Assembly (NCBI RefSeq): GCF_023093535.1
Contig: NZ_CP095757.1
Location: 1,488,001 to 1,552,000, forward strand
Direction of reading: 5' to 3'
DNA from: Halovivax limisalsi
GTDB taxonomy: Archaea > Halobacteriota > Halobacteria > Halobacteriales > Natrialbaceae
Length of the DNA stretch: 64,000 nt
Shown here: one piece after another, positions 16,969-26,147 of the stretch
Position numbering within the stretch: the stretch's first letter is position 1
How the letters are laid out: each line of letters starts with the position of its first letter
Position numbers and translations under genes: made by a program
The notes under the pieces: generated by a model
Told to the model about the DNA's origin: nothing
Seen by the model: only the letters and a program-made list of their open reading frames with translations
Databases searched by the model: none

Positions 16969-18753
16969 ATGAAGGTTCGAATCGGTGCGGCGGCCTCCGA
17001 GGCCGAGGCCTCGGCGATCGCCACCGCCATGGCCGAACACGTCGGCGGGTCGGTGTCCGTCTTCGTCGGCGACGCGACGGAGCCGGCCGCCGAAGCGGCG
17101 CCGACCGACGGGCGCGAGCGCGGGTCGAACGGGGCAGGATCCGGAGGCAGTGCGGGGTCCGGGAATGGCGTCTCTGCACCGTCGGCACCGGCGCCGGACG
17201 ACCTCGGGCCGACGGAGCGCGAGGAGCGCCTCCGCGAGGAGATCGCCGAGATCCTCGAGGGCGGCCCGGAGAAGTACAAGGAGCAACTCCCCGAGGAGGA
17301 CAAGCTGTTCGTCCGCGACCGGATCGACCTCTGGTTCGGTGGCGAGGGCAACGACCTGCTCTTCGAGGACGGCCGGTTCGCCGAGTTCGACGCCGACGAC
17401 CAGCTGCCGGCGGACGGCCTGATCACGGGCGCCGCGACGTTCGAGGACCGGGACGTCCACTTCATGGCCAACGACTACACGGTCAAGCGCGGGTCGATGG
17501 CCGCCAAGGGCGTCGAGAAGTTCCTCCGGATGCAACAGCGCGCTCTGAAGACGGGTCAGCCGGTGCTGTACCTCATGGACTCCTCGGGCGGCCGGATCGA
17601 CCAGCAGACGGGCTTCTTCGCGAACCGCGAGGGGATCGGGAAGTACTACTACAACCACTCGATGCTCTCGGGTCGGGTGCCCCAGATCTGCGTGCTCTAC
17701 GGCCCCTGTATCGCCGGTGCGGCCTACACGCCGGTCTTCGCCGACTTCACGATCATGGTCGAGGGGATGTCCGCGATGGCGATCGCCTCGCCCCGGATGG
17801 TTCAGATGGTCACCGGCGAGGACATCAGCATGCAGGACCTCGGCGGCGCGTCGGTCCACGCCAGCGAGTCGGGCAGCGCCGACCTCGTCGCCCGCGACGA
17901 GGAGCACGCCCGCGAACTCGTCTCGCAGCTGATCACGTACCTGCCGAACAACTCCGACGAGCAGCCGCCGCGGACGGCCGGTGGGCCGCCGGCGAAGTCG
18001 CCGGCCGGCATCGACTCGATCATCCCGCAGGAACCCAACCGCGGCTACGACATGGTCGACCTGATCGACCGGGTCGTCGACGAGGGCTCGTTCTTCGAAC
18101 TCCGACCCGACTACGGGAAAGAGATCATCACGGCCTACGCCCGGATCGACGGCCGGCCGGTCGGCATCGTCGCCAACCAGCCGGCCCACCGCGCGGGCGC
18201 GATCTTCCCCGACGCGGCGGAGAAGGCGGCGGAGTTCATCTGGAAGTCCGACGCGTTCAACGTGCCGATCCTGTACCTCTGTGACACGCCCGGGTTCATG
18301 GCCGGCTCGCAGGTCGAGAAGGACGCCATCCTCGAGAAGGGCAAGAAGTTCATCTACGCCACGTCATCGGCGACGGTGCCCAAGCAGACGGTCGTCGTGC
18401 GCAAGGCCTACGGCGCGGGCATCTACGCGATGGGCGGCCCGGCCTACGACCCCGAGAGCGTCATCGGCCTCCCCTCCGGCGAGATCGCGATCATGGGCCC
18501 CGAAGCCGCGATCAACGCGGTCTACGCGCGCAAGCTCTCCGAGATCGAGGACGAGGACGAACGCGCCGAGATGGAGGCCGAACTGCGCGAGGAGTACCGC
18601 GAGGACATCGACATCCACCGGATGGCGAGCGAAGTCGTCATCGACGAGATCGTGCCCCCGAGCGAGCTCCGGACCGAACTCGCCAATCGCTTCGCCTTCT
18701 ACGAGGGCATCGAGAAGGAGCTGCCGAGCAAGAAACACGGCACGATTCTGTAA
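16969..18753 (+). CDS. Acyl-CoA (propionyl/acetyl-CoA) carboxylase carboxyltransferase subunit
   Basis: A 594-residue carboxyltransferase beta subunit. With a biotin carboxylase/carrier subunit (not in the window) it carboxylates propionyl-CoA or acetyl-CoA for propionate use or haloarchaeal carbon assimilation and storage-polymer precursors. The core (from about residue 85) has both crotonase-like halves: LMDSSGGRIDQQ, GPCIAGAAYTP, and in the second half LCDTPGFMAGSQVEK and AMGGPAYDPE. The first 80 residues are a separate small alpha/beta-looking segment (MKVRIGAAAS..) joined by a Gly/Ser linker, a typical haloarchaeal extension. ATG 16969 was chosen because the conserved extension begins MKVRIG; an in-frame ATG at 16930 is also possible. 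Confidence 0.92.
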   Translation: MKVRIGAAASEAEASAIATAMAEHVGGSVSVFVGDATEPAAEAAPTDGRERGSNGAGSGGSAGSGNGVSAPSAPAPDDLGPTEREERLREEIAEILEGGPEKYKEQLPEEDKLFVRDRIDLWFGGEGNDLLFEDGRFAEFDADDQLPADGLITGAATFEDRDVHFMANDYTVKRGSMAAKGVEKFLRMQQRALKTGQPVLYLMDSSGGRIDQQTGFFANREGIGKYYYNHSMLSGRVPQICVLYGPCIAGAAYTPVFADFTIMVEGMSAMAIASPRMVQMVTGEDISMQDLGGASVHASESGSADLVARDEEHARELVSQLITYLPNNSDEQPPRTAGGPPAKSPAGIDSIIPQEPNRGYDMVDLIDRVVDEGSFFELRPDYGKEIITAYARIDGRPVGIVANQPAHRAGAIFPDAAEKAAEFIWKSDAFNVPILYLCDTPGFMAGSQVEKDAILEKGKKFIYATSSATVPKQTVVVRKAYGAGIYAMGGPAYDPESVIGLPSGEIAIMGPEAAINAVYARKLSEIEDEDERAEMEAELREEYREDIDIHRMASEVVIDEIVPPSELRTELANRFAFYEGIEKELPSKKHGTIL

Positions 18754-19117
18754 CGGACGGAGCCGGATCGGAACCAGGCGGTCCGATCACCGGTATACCA
18801 CCGGTTGAGCCCTCTCATCTGCTCCCCGGTGCGCACCGCGGTGGTATCTCGGTCACTATCCCCTCTGCCGTGCCGGCGCGCCCGGTTCCGTCTGTCCGCG
18901 AGCGAGTGCTGGCGCGTTCGTCGGCAGCGAGCGATCGCCGGTAACCGACGCCTACCCCCGGGCGAGGCGAGCTGTGCGTTCCGTAACCGTCGCTTAGAGA
19001 CGGACGAACGGCCGTACCTCGGGGATAACTATTCGTCGAACGGTTGCCCGGTCGGACGAGCCACTCCGGGGTGTCCGTGGACCCGGCGATCGGTTCGATT
19101 CCGACGGGGTGACGTCC
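18754..19117. other. Intergenic region, no gene seen
   Basis: 364 bp between the carboxylase and a DUF5658 gene. I find no reading frame with protein-like sequence. A short imperfect inverted repeat around 18788-18804 (ACCGGT arms around tatacc) follows the carboxylase stop and may act in 3'-end formation. A gataact stretch near 19021-19030 is AT-richer but too far from the next ATG for a leaderless promoter. Confidence 0.4.
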
Positions 19118-19465
19118 ATGAGCACGCGCACCCGGCAGGCCGTAGACTGGACGCCGCTGACGGACGCTTCCGAGACCGAGCGCCTGCTGTGGGTGCTCGT
19201 CGCCGTGGCGCTGATGGGCGACGTCGCCACGACGCTCGTCGGCCTCGAACTCGGCCTCGCCGAGTCGAATCCGATCGCCCGGTCCGCGATCGACGGCTGG
19301 GGCGTCCTCGGCATGCTGACGCTCAAGGCCGGTGCGATCGGCGTCGCGATCGCCTGTCGCCCGTTCGTCGACGCCGCGTATCGACCGATCGTGCCCGCCG
19401 CGCTCGCGATCCCGTGGGGCGCGGCCGTCGTCGTCAACCTCTACACGCTGTCGGTGGTCGTGTAG
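19118..19465 (+). CDS. DUF5658 family membrane protein
   Basis: A 115-residue protein with three hydrophobic helices (about 27-45, 65-85, 92-112). The first contains LMGDVATTLVGLELGLAESNP, the recognisable DUF5658 block with the helix-breaking ESNPIAR loop. Function unknown; members are widespread small membrane proteins of archaea and bacteria. ATG 19118 was preferred to the GTG three codons upstream. Transcribed alone. Confidence 0.75.
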   Translation: MSTRTRQAVDWTPLTDASETERLLWVLVAVALMGDVATTLVGLELGLAESNPIARSAIDGWGVLGMLTLKAGAIGVAIACRPFVDAAYRPIVPAALAIPWGAAVVVNLYTLSVVV

Positions 19466-19604
19466 CCGACCGCGCCGCCCGTTGGTGATCCGCCGCGAAC
19501 CGCGAGCGGGCGACTCGGCCGAGCGAGATCCCGGATCGTCGCTGTTTTCGCCCCGTTCGTGACGGATGAGTAATTATTAGTAGGGCGAGCTCCTCGGTTA
19601 TCGT

Positions 19605-19997
19605 ATGGTCTCTCGCGATACGTACGTCCATCTCGCCGCTACGGTGCTCGCCATCGGAACGCTCGCGATCGGTGAGTACGCGACTGTCTGGGACGACGGT
19701 GCGATCGGCGTGGCCCTCGCCGCCGTCGCTTACGGGATCGCCTTCGGCGGGGCACACCTGTACCTCGCGATCCGTCACGAGGACGGGTTGATTCCCGCCG
19801 AATCGCGCTGGCGCTACGTGATCGCACTCGGGGTCGTCCTGGTCGCTGCCGTCGCGATCGCGCTCGCCGGCGATCGGGCCGTCGGGCCCGCTTCGGTTGA
19901 AGCGATCAGTCTCGGCGTAATTGCCCTCACGGCGGTCGCGTATTTCCTGCTCGAGGGTCGATCTGGCTACCGCACGTCGGTCGGGTCGGCGAGATAG
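19605..19997 (+). CDS. Four-helix hypothetical membrane protein
   Basis: A 130-residue protein with four predicted membrane helices (about 8-25, 33-55, 68-88, 95-116) and short loops. No family recognised. A TATA box (taattattag, 19570-19580) precedes the ATG at the leaderless distance, so the gene is probably expressed by itself. The neighbouring DUF5658 gene is in the same direction 140 bp upstream; both are small membrane proteins but show no sequence kinship. Confidence 0.68.
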   Translation: MVSRDTYVHLAATVLAIGTLAIGEYATVWDDGAIGVALAAVAYGIAFGGAHLYLAIRHEDGLIPAESRWRYVIALGVVLVAAVAIALAGDRAVGPASVEAISLGVIALTAVAYFLLEGRSGYRTSVGSAR

Positions 19998-20149
19998 CTC
20001 CTTGGCGTGGTGTTTCGTCCGCGGTCGCGTCGTAGGTGCCCGTGCGTCGATCGGACGGCGGTGCCGTCACGACGGTGTCGGTTCGGTCGTTCTCCGCTAT
20101 CGTGGACGCCGTCGCCGTCGATTACGGACGAGTAGACCTTTTTCGGGCC

Positions 20150-20881
20150 CTATAGCGACGCCGCCGCGCCGAGGGCGATGTCGATCGCGCGGGCGACGTT
20201 GTCCTTGGCCTTCTCGGGGAGTTCGTCGTCCTCGGTGTCGGTTCCCTTCTGCGTGCCTTCGACGAGGTTGCCGTCGACGGTGCAGATGGCGCCGGCGCGC
20301 AGGCCTTTCCGGCGGGCGAGCGTGAAGATCGCGGCGGCCTCCATCTCGACGGCGAGCAGGCCGGCGTCCTCCCAGTCGTCGACGTACGCGTCGGTTTCGG
20401 CGTAGAAGGCGTCGTCGGTGGCGACGGGACCGACGTGGACGGGTTCGGCCCTGTCCTCGGCCGCTTCGACGAGCGCCGAGAGGACGTCGTAGTCGGGGAC
20501 GGCGGGGTACTCGACGTTCTCGTAGCGCCTGGTCGTCCCCTCGTCCTTGGCGGCGCCGTTCGCGACGATCATGTCGCCGATCTCGAGGTCGGCCTGCAGC
20601 GCTCCGGTCGTTCCCACGCGGACGAACGTCTCGACGCCGATGGCGGCGAGTTCCTCGACGGCGATCGCCGCGGAGGGCGAGCCGATCCCCGTCGAGCAGA
20701 TCGTCAGCTCGCGACCCTCGTACGCGGCGTTGACGACTTTGTACTCGCGGTTTTCCGCGACGGTCTCCGCGCCGTCGCAGTGGTTCGCGATGCGATCGAC
20801 GCGGCCGGGATCGCCGGGCAGGAGCGCGACGTCCGCGACGGCACCGGATTCGAGGAGGAGATGGGGTTGGGTCATCGTCAT
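20150..20881 (-). CDS. udp: Nucleoside phosphorylase (uridine phosphorylase-like)
   Basis: A 243-residue enzyme that splits a nucleoside with phosphate to free base and ribose 1-phosphate. The phosphate-binding GDPGR is at about residue 24, a GIGSPS loop near 66, RVGTTGAL near 88, and the ribose-binding VEMEAAA near 178, all typical of the NP-I family. Substrate range (uridine or purine nucleosides) cannot be settled by eye. TATA-like cttatact (about 20900-20907) supports a start at 20881 or the second ATG at 20875. A PfkB sugar kinase and DeoC lie nearby, consistent with nucleoside breakdown. Confidence 0.9.
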   Translation of the reverse strand: MTMTQPHLLLESGAVADVALLPGDPGRVDRIANHCDGAETVAENREYKVVNAAYEGRELTICSTGIGSPSAAIAVEELAAIGVETFVRVGTTGALQADLEIGDMIVANGAAKDEGTTRRYENVEYPAVPDYDVLSALVEAAEDRAEPVHVGPVATDDAFYAETDAYVDDWEDAGLLAVEMEAAAIFTLARRKGLRAGAICTVDGNLVEGTQKGTDTEDDELPEKAKDNVARAIDIALGAAASL

Positions 20882-20996
20882 CGCGTTTTCCGCCCCGGAG
20901 TATAAGAGTCGCCCTTCCGTTCCGTCCGTCCACGCTCGCGGGGAGCAGGTTCGCTCGATGGGGCCGCAGGCCCACGTTGCGGGGTGTGTACCCGGG

Positions 20997-21410
20997 TCAA
21001 TGCCGCCCGCACTCGAACACGCGGACGACGTCCGGTTCGACCACGACCGTCGCGGACGCCGTGGTGAATCGGACCGTCCCCGGCCGACGACTCGTTCCGT
21101 CGGCCCGATCCGCGAAGAGGGCGTCGAGCGCGTCCGGGTCGACGTGTTCGTACAGACTCGCTCCCGTCCCGGTCGGACTCGTCCCTTCGAACCGGGCGAG
21201 TGCGGTCGCGACGGCGACGCTTACTGGTTCATCGGTCGATCGGCGGTACTCCGTCCGTCCACTGGGCCCGTTCTCCGCGACGGCCCCACCCGCGTTGCTG
21301 GCATCTCTCATGACTCGGTTCCGCCGACCGACGGCAGCGGTTCGCGTCCGGCCGGTCGACGGGCTACCGTAGTCCCCAACGGCGTCACTCTTAGATATTT
21401 CGTCAGACAT
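20997..21410 (-). CDS. HalOD1 output-domain protein
   Basis: A 137-residue protein. The N-terminal 65 residues are low-complexity; the rest is a HalOD1 domain (EPVSVAVATALARFEG, then a LYEHVDPDALDALF block and a VRFTTASATVVVEPD strand pair). HalOD1 domains are haloarchaeal modules found alone or at the end of signalling proteins; their target is unknown. ATG 21410 gives the best promoter: an AT-rich ataatatg at about 21423-21430. Oriented like the flanking nucleoside phosphorylase and kinase genes. Confidence 0.8.
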   Translation of the reverse strand: MSDEISKSDAVGDYGSPSTGRTRTAAVGRRNRVMRDASNAGGAVAENGPSGRTEYRRSTDEPVSVAVATALARFEGTSPTGTGASLYEHVDPDALDALFADRADGTSRRPGTVRFTTASATVVVEPDVVRVFECGRH

Positions 21411-21460
21411 CCACCGCTGAGAATAATATGGGGTGTGGTCGCAATAATCGCGGAACGCCC

Positions 21461-22540
21461 TCACCGCGGCTGGTCCCTGATGCCGCCGTCGAACGAAACG
21501 TCACCCTGCCGCTCGTCGTCGATACAGCTCGTTCGGTCGGTGTCGAAATCGACCGGTCGCTCCGCGTCGGTATCACCCGTTCGGTGCGCACCGGATCGGT
21601 CGCCCGCCCCGTGGTCGCAGGGACCGGCCGTTCGCTCGTCGCCGGTGCCGTCCGTCCGTTCGTCTAACTGCCCACCGACAGCCGCGACCCGATCGCGCGA
21701 GAGTTCGATCTGTGTTCCGTCCGTCGTCGCGGCGATCGCGCCGCACGCGTTCGCGAAGCGAAGCAGCGCCCGGGGCGTCGGTGCGCGAGCCCGTTCGGCG
21801 AGGTACCCGGCCGCGAACGCGTCGCCGGCCCCGCTCGTGTCCACCGGCGAGACGTCGAATCCCGCGTGGCGGACCGATCCGTCCGGTCCGTACTGGACGG
21901 CGCCGTCCCCGCCTTCGGTGACGACGACCGTCCGCTCACCGTCGGCCGGCACCTCCGTCCCGCGCCGGCGGATGGCGTCGGCCTCGCGGCCGCTCAGAAA
22001 GAGGATGTCGGCGCGCTCGATCGTTCCCTCGTAGGAGCGGTCCCCCAGTCGACGACCGGGGTCGACGCTAACGGGTCGGTTCCACCGGCGCGCGACCGAC
22101 GCGAAGGCCCGGGCCGTCTCCGGGCGCTGGCTCGTGAGGTGGACGTGATCCGCGCGGCGGACGGCTTCGTCGTCGACCGCGGAGGGTCCGAGCGCCTCGT
22201 TCGCCCCATCGTTCCCGAGGACCGAGACGGCGCCGGCATCGTCGACGATGAGGTACTTCCGCGACGTCTCGCATCCGGCGACGGTGTGCACGCCGGTACA
22301 GTCGACGCCCACCGATTCGAGCGCGTCGACGATTCGATCGCCGGGCGCGTCGTCGCCGACGCTGCCGTAGAGCGCCACGTCGACGCCGAGCTGGGAGAGT
22401 GCCGCGGCCACGTTGGCCGCGCTCCCGCCGGGACCGGTGCGTTCGCCGTGGATCGTCGACTCCCCGTCGGGAACCGGGAGATGATCGACTCGCAGGGTCA
22501 CGTCCCAGTTTACGTGCCCGGCGACGAGTACTCGCTCCAT
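21461..22540 (-). CDS. PfkB family carbohydrate/nucleoside kinase
   Basis: A 359-residue ribokinase-fold kinase. N-terminal GHVNWDV, substrate-binding GGSAANVAAAL (about 38-48) and the C-terminal anion hole and catalytic base DTSGAGDAFAAGY (about 234-246). The last 65 residues form a hydrophilic Asp/Arg/Gly-rich tail not needed for catalysis. Close to a nucleoside phosphorylase, it could be a ribose 1-phosphate or nucleoside kinase: haloarchaea are known to degrade nucleosides through a pentose bisphosphate route starting with a PfkB-type ribose-1-phosphate kinase. That assignment is inference; another sugar substrate is possible. Confidence 0.85.
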   Translation of the reverse strand: MERVLVAGHVNWDVTLRVDHLPVPDGESTIHGERTGPGGSAANVAAALSQLGVDVALYGSVGDDAPGDRIVDALESVGVDCTGVHTVAGCETSRKYLIVDDAGAVSVLGNDGANEALGPSAVDDEAVRRADHVHLTSQRPETARAFASVARRWNRPVSVDPGRRLGDRSYEGTIERADILFLSGREADAIRRRGTEVPADGERTVVVTEGGDGAVQYGPDGSVRHAGFDVSPVDTSGAGDAFAAGYLAERARAPTPRALLRFANACGAIAATTDGTQIELSRDRVAAVGGQLDERTDGTGDERTAGPCDHGAGDRSGAHRTGDTDAERPVDFDTDRTSCIDDERQGDVSFDGGIRDQPR

Positions 22541-22634
22541 CCGATACTGATCGACTGACGACGGCGAACGTAAAAACCCCCTCGCCCGCTCTCGGTGCGT
22601 GACAGTCAGCCGCCGGTTGCGGTCACCCGTCGGT

Positions 22635-23462
22635 TCAAGTGACGGTGTAGAGCAAGACGTTGTGAAAGCCGGGCCCGAGCCCGACGGCGGCGACGAACGC
22701 CAGCGCGAGTCGCCCCTGTCGCTCCCGTTCGCGGACGAGGTCGCTGAACAGCCCGACCACGACCAGCGCGAGCAGGAGCTTCACCAGGACGAACATCCAG
22801 CCCGCGCCCATCACGTCGGGAGTCGGCAGCGACTCGGCGGTCTCGAGGACGATCTGGGAGAGGGGGACCTGCTCCGCGACGCCGATGACGTCGTACCCGA
22901 TCGCGGTCGAGACGCCGTCGAGGACCTGCGAGAAGACGACGAACGCGCCGGTGAGCCCCGTGACCGCGGCGACCTCGGTGAACCAGAGTCCCATGGCGAG
23001 CCAGGCGATGGCCGTGACGATCCCGGTGATGACGACCGCGATGACCGACCAGAAGGGGGTGAACTGGCCGGCCTCGAGGCCGAGCATGATCGTGAGCATC
23101 GCGAAGACGGAGACGAAGCCGGTGCCGGTGACGCCGACGACTCGCGGTATCGACCGCGAGAGGCCGGCCGCGTACAGGAAGTTCGCGACGATCCAGACGA
23201 ACCCGGCGACGATAGCCGTGGTCACGTAGACGCTCGGAATGCCAAACAGCGGCGACAGCGTCTCCGGGAACGCGTCGATCGGTTCGCTGTGGAGGACAGA
23301 GAGCGTCGAACCGAGCATCATCCACGGGGCGAAGGCGATCACGGTCCGATCGGTCACGGGCGGATCGATCGCCCACAGCAAGGCGAGCACCCCCGCCAGC
23401 CCGAGGACTAGCGGGACGGTGTAGTACCACGACGGTATGACGAATCCCTCCGGCAGCACCAT
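22635..23462 (-). CDS. DUF63 family integral membrane protein
   Basis: A 275-residue archaeal membrane protein with about seven to eight hydrophobic helices. The N-terminus ([15 protein letters not shown]) and the segment [16 protein letters not shown] are typical for DUF63, a family confined to archaea with no known role. The frame is open far upstream, but the protein-like sequence begins at the ATG at 23462, divergent from deoC. Monocistronic as far as can be seen. Confidence 0.85.
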   Translation of the reverse strand: MVLPEGFVIPSWYYTVPLVLGLAGVLALLWAIDPPVTDRTVIAFAPWMMLGSTLSVLHSEPIDAFPETLSPLFGIPSVYVTTAIVAGFVWIVANFLYAAGLSRSIPRVVGVTGTGFVSVFAMLTIMLGLEAGQFTPFWSVIAVVITGIVTAIAWLAMGLWFTEVAAVTGLTGAFVVFSQVLDGVSTAIGYDVIGVAEQVPLSQIVLETAESLPTPDVMGAGWMFVLVKLLLALVVVGLFSDLVRERERQGRLALAFVAAVGLGPGFHNVLLYTVT

Positions 23463-23714
23463 AGAATTAGAGGGACATACCAGCGTCAAACAAGTTCCGG
23501 TTGGGTCCACCGACGCCCCTCGTGGATGGATCGTCAGACGCCGACTGGCCGCCCGCGTCCCGGCCGGATGGCGATCGGTCCGCGTCCCGGCCGATGCCTT
23601 CTGATACGCGTCTCGTTTCCGACCCGTACCGCGCCGGGGCTCGCCGAGTCGACTTCGACTCGCGCCGTCCGACGGATGATCGCGTTTATTGCGCTCGCCC
23701 GCCGAGGCCGTCGC

Positions 23715-24362
23715 ATGGACCGCGCCGAACTCGCGCCGTCGATCGATCACACCGTCCTCGGCCCGGGGACGACCGAACGGGCGGCGATGGACGGCTGCGC
23801 CGAGGCGGACCGGTACGGCGCGAACGCCTGCATCCCGCCGTGTTACCTCGAGGCGGTTCGCGGCGCGAATCCCGACCTCACGATCGCGACCGTCGTCGGC
23901 TTTCCTCACGGCCAGCACGCGCCCGCGGTGAAGTGCGAGGAGGCCGTTCGCGCCTGGCGGGCCGGGGCGGACGAGCTCGACGTGGTGTGTAACGTCGGTC
24001 GGCTTCGGGCGGGCGAGACCGACGCCGTTCGCGAGGAACTGGCCGAGATCGTCGCGGCGGTGCCGATTCCGGTGAAGGTGATCGTCGAGGCGCCGCTGCT
24101 CTCGGACGCCGAACTCGACCGGGCCTGCGAGGCGGCCGTCGCGGCCGACGCCGCGATGGTCAAGACGTCCACGGGCTTCGTCGACGGGGGCGCGACGGTC
24201 GAGGACGTCGGGCGGATGGCCGAGCACCTGCCGGTCAAGGCCAGCGGCGGCATCGGGACCTACGACGAGGCGATGGCGATGATCGACGCCGGGGCCGATC
24301 GCATCGGGACCTCGAGCGGCGTCGCGATTCTCGAGGGGGCGCCCGATCCGGCGAACGGCTGA
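23715..24362 (+). CDS. deoC: Deoxyribose-phosphate aldolase
   Basis: A 215-residue TIM-barrel class I aldolase splitting 2-deoxyribose 5-phosphate into glyceraldehyde 3-phosphate and acetaldehyde, the last step of deoxynucleoside breakdown. Visible motifs: SIDHTVLGP at the start, [17 protein letters not shown] with the catalytic Asp, [10 protein letters not shown], the Schiff-base lysine in AMVKTSTGF (about residue 153) and the second lysine in [12 protein letters not shown]-like gtttatt at 23683-23689 lies about 29 nt before ATG 23715. Fits the nearby nucleoside phosphorylase and PfkB kinase. Confidence 0.93.
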   Translation: MDRAELAPSIDHTVLGPGTTERAAMDGCAEADRYGANACIPPCYLEAVRGANPDLTIATVVGFPHGQHAPAVKCEEAVRAWRAGADELDVVCNVGRLRAGETDAVREELAEIVAAVPIPVKVIVEAPLLSDAELDRACEAAVAADAAMVKTSTGFVDGGATVEDVGRMAEHLPVKASGGIGTYDEAMAMIDAGADRIGTSSGVAILEGAPDPANG

Positions 24363-24462
24363 GGCGACGTTCCACCCGCGACCCCGTCGATCGGCGGGAC
24401 CCGACCGATCGAGGTCGATCTGGCGGACGGACGGCGAACGATCGACGAACCGAACGCGATCC

Positions 24463-25641
24463 TCACTCCTCGAGCAGTCGCTCGATCAGGCCGGTGGAAT
24501 CGCCGTCGAGGGCGGATTTCACGAGGAGGTGACCGCCGAGCTCCGCGGGGCTGATCACGTCGTCGGCGCCCGCGTTCATCAGCTTTCGACGGTTCTCGCG
24601 GTCGGTCGCCGCGGCGACGATGCGGACGTCGGGCCGGAGCTGGCGGGCGGTGAGGATCGTCAGCGCGTCGGCCGCGTCGTCGTTCGTCGCGACGAGGACC
24701 GCGCTCGCACGAGCGATCTGAACGCGTTCGAGCGGCCGCTCGTCGCTCGGGTCGGCCTGCACGACCGCCACGCCGCGGTCGGTGAGTTCCGCCGTGTCCG
24801 TCTCGTCTCGCGAGACGACGGCGAACTCCAGGCCGGCCGCCTCGAGTTCGTCGATGATCGGTTCCGTCAGATCCCCGTAGCCGAGCACGAGGACGTGGCT
24901 GTCGAGCGTCTGGAGCTGTGAATCGGTCATCTTTCCGAGTGTTTTCGAGATTCGCGCCTGAATCGCCGGCCCGACGAGCGCGCCGACGCCGATACCGAAA
25001 CTGGCGACGCCGAGGACGAGGACGGACATGGTGAACAACAGCGCTCTGGGCGAGCCCCCGTTCGGCGTGATGTCGCCGTAGCCGACGGTGCTCGAGGTGA
25101 TCAACGTGAAGTAGAACGCGTCGAGCAGCGAGTTCACGCCGTCGAACTCCTCGCGGAGGTGGTACGCGCCGATCGTCCCGTAGAGCTGGACGGCTGCGAG
25201 CGCCGCTCCGGCCGCGATCTGCGTCGTGGAGAGGGAGAGCCGTCCGTCGAAGCGACGGCGGCTGAGCACCAGCACCGGCATGGCGAGCAGCGAGAGGGCG
25301 ATCAGGGGCGTCGAGTAGCGGCTCGCCTGGAGGACGCCCTGGGCGGCCGTGAGGGGGAGCAACAACAGCGTCGCCCACCAGCCGGCGCGCAGCCCTCGAC
25401 GGAGCGCCAGGGCGCTTCCGACCATCAAAAAGCCGGTCAGCGCCCCGGTGAACCCCGCCGCCTCCTGCGCGTACGCCGGAACGTACGCGGCGAAGGGCCC
25501 GTCGATCGTCGTGGTGGAGATGTTGACGATGGCCGTCAGCACCGACAGGAGCGAGACGGCGAGGACGAGTCCCACCGTCAGTCGCGTCGTCAGGTGGCGT
25601 CGCCAGTCGTCGCCCGCACTTGATCTGGTCGGCGCCTCCAT
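24463..25641 (-). CDS. Potassium channel with RCK (TrkA-N) domain
   Basis: A 392-residue channel subunit. Several membrane helices up to about residue 128 (around 20-42, 60-80, 88-105, 112-127), then a two-helix pore module: helix 138-160, pore loop with the selectivity filter TVGYGD at 185-190, and inner helix 200-225. The cytosolic part is an RCK nucleotide-binding domain beginning HVLVLGYGDLTEPI (about 253), with a short C-terminal end. It would conduct K+ with gating by ligand. TATA-like gtttaac (about 25664-25670 on the minus strand) precedes the ATG. The four extra helices before the pore distinguish it from a minimal MthK channel. Confidence 0.9.
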   Translation of the reverse strand: MEAPTRSSAGDDWRRHLTTRLTVGLVLAVSLLSVLTAIVNISTTTIDGPFAAYVPAYAQEAAGFTGALTGFLMVGSALALRRGLRAGWWATLLLLPLTAAQGVLQASRYSTPLIALSLLAMPVLVLSRRRFDGRLSLSTTQIAAGAALAAVQLYGTIGAYHLREEFDGVNSLLDAFYFTLITSSTVGYGDITPNGGSPRALLFTMSVLVLGVASFGIGVGALVGPAIQARISKTLGKMTDSQLQTLDSHVLVLGYGDLTEPIIDELEAAGLEFAVVSRDETDTAELTDRGVAVVQADPSDERPLERVQIARASAVLVATNDDAADALTILTARQLRPDVRIVAAATDRENRRKLMNAGADDVISPAELGGHLLVKSALDGDSTGLIERLLEE

Positions 25642-25790
25642 ACCTCCCCTGTGAGCGGCGCGTAGTTAAACGGACCGAGACTACGTTGCACCCCTTCGAC
25701 GGACGTCCCGGCCGAATGCGAGGCCGGTTCCCTCCGGACGGCTCCGCGCGGAGCGGTAGCTACTTCCCGAATCGGCCGATACGCTCTCGC

Positions 25791-26069
25791 ATGGAGTGGA
25801 AGCTGTTCGCCGACCTGGCCGAGCGCGCCGGCGACCGGCACGTCGCGGTCGACGTCGAACCCGGTGAGACGGTCGAGGACGCCCTCGACGCCCTGCTCGA
25901 GGACCGCGAGGACCTTCGCGAGCGGGTCCTCGACGAGAGGGGCGAGTTGCGCTCGCAACTCACGGTCCTGCGAAACGGCGGCGACGTCCACGCTCGAGGG
26001 GACGGGCTGGCGACGACGCTCGACGCCGACGACGAACTCGCCCTGCTCCCGCCGGTTAGCGGGGGCTAA
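25791..26069 (+). CDS. samp1: Ubiquitin-like small archaeal modifier protein SAMP1 (MoaD family)
   Basis: A 92-residue beta-grasp protein starting MEWKLFADLAERAG and ending in the diglycine VSGG. Haloarchaeal SAMP1 is activated by the E1-like enzyme UbaA, conjugated to lysines of target proteins, and also supplies sulfur for molybdopterin; the near-identical first residues and the end LPPVSGG make this assignment strong. The C-terminal Gly-Gly is the conjugation and thiocarboxylate site. ATG 25791 chosen since the family begins exactly there. The hairpin mosaic repeat begins about 80 bp after the stop. Confidence 0.92.
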   Translation: MEWKLFADLAERAGDRHVAVDVEPGETVEDALDALLEDREDLRERVLDERGELRSQLTVLRNGGDVHARGDGLATTLDADDELALLPPVSGG

Positions 26070-26147
26070 CGCGACTGTCGGAGCGACGTGTCGAGGCAGT
26101 CGGTCCCGCGCCTGTCGCCGTGTTGGGAGCAGTGGTAGAGTGCACCC

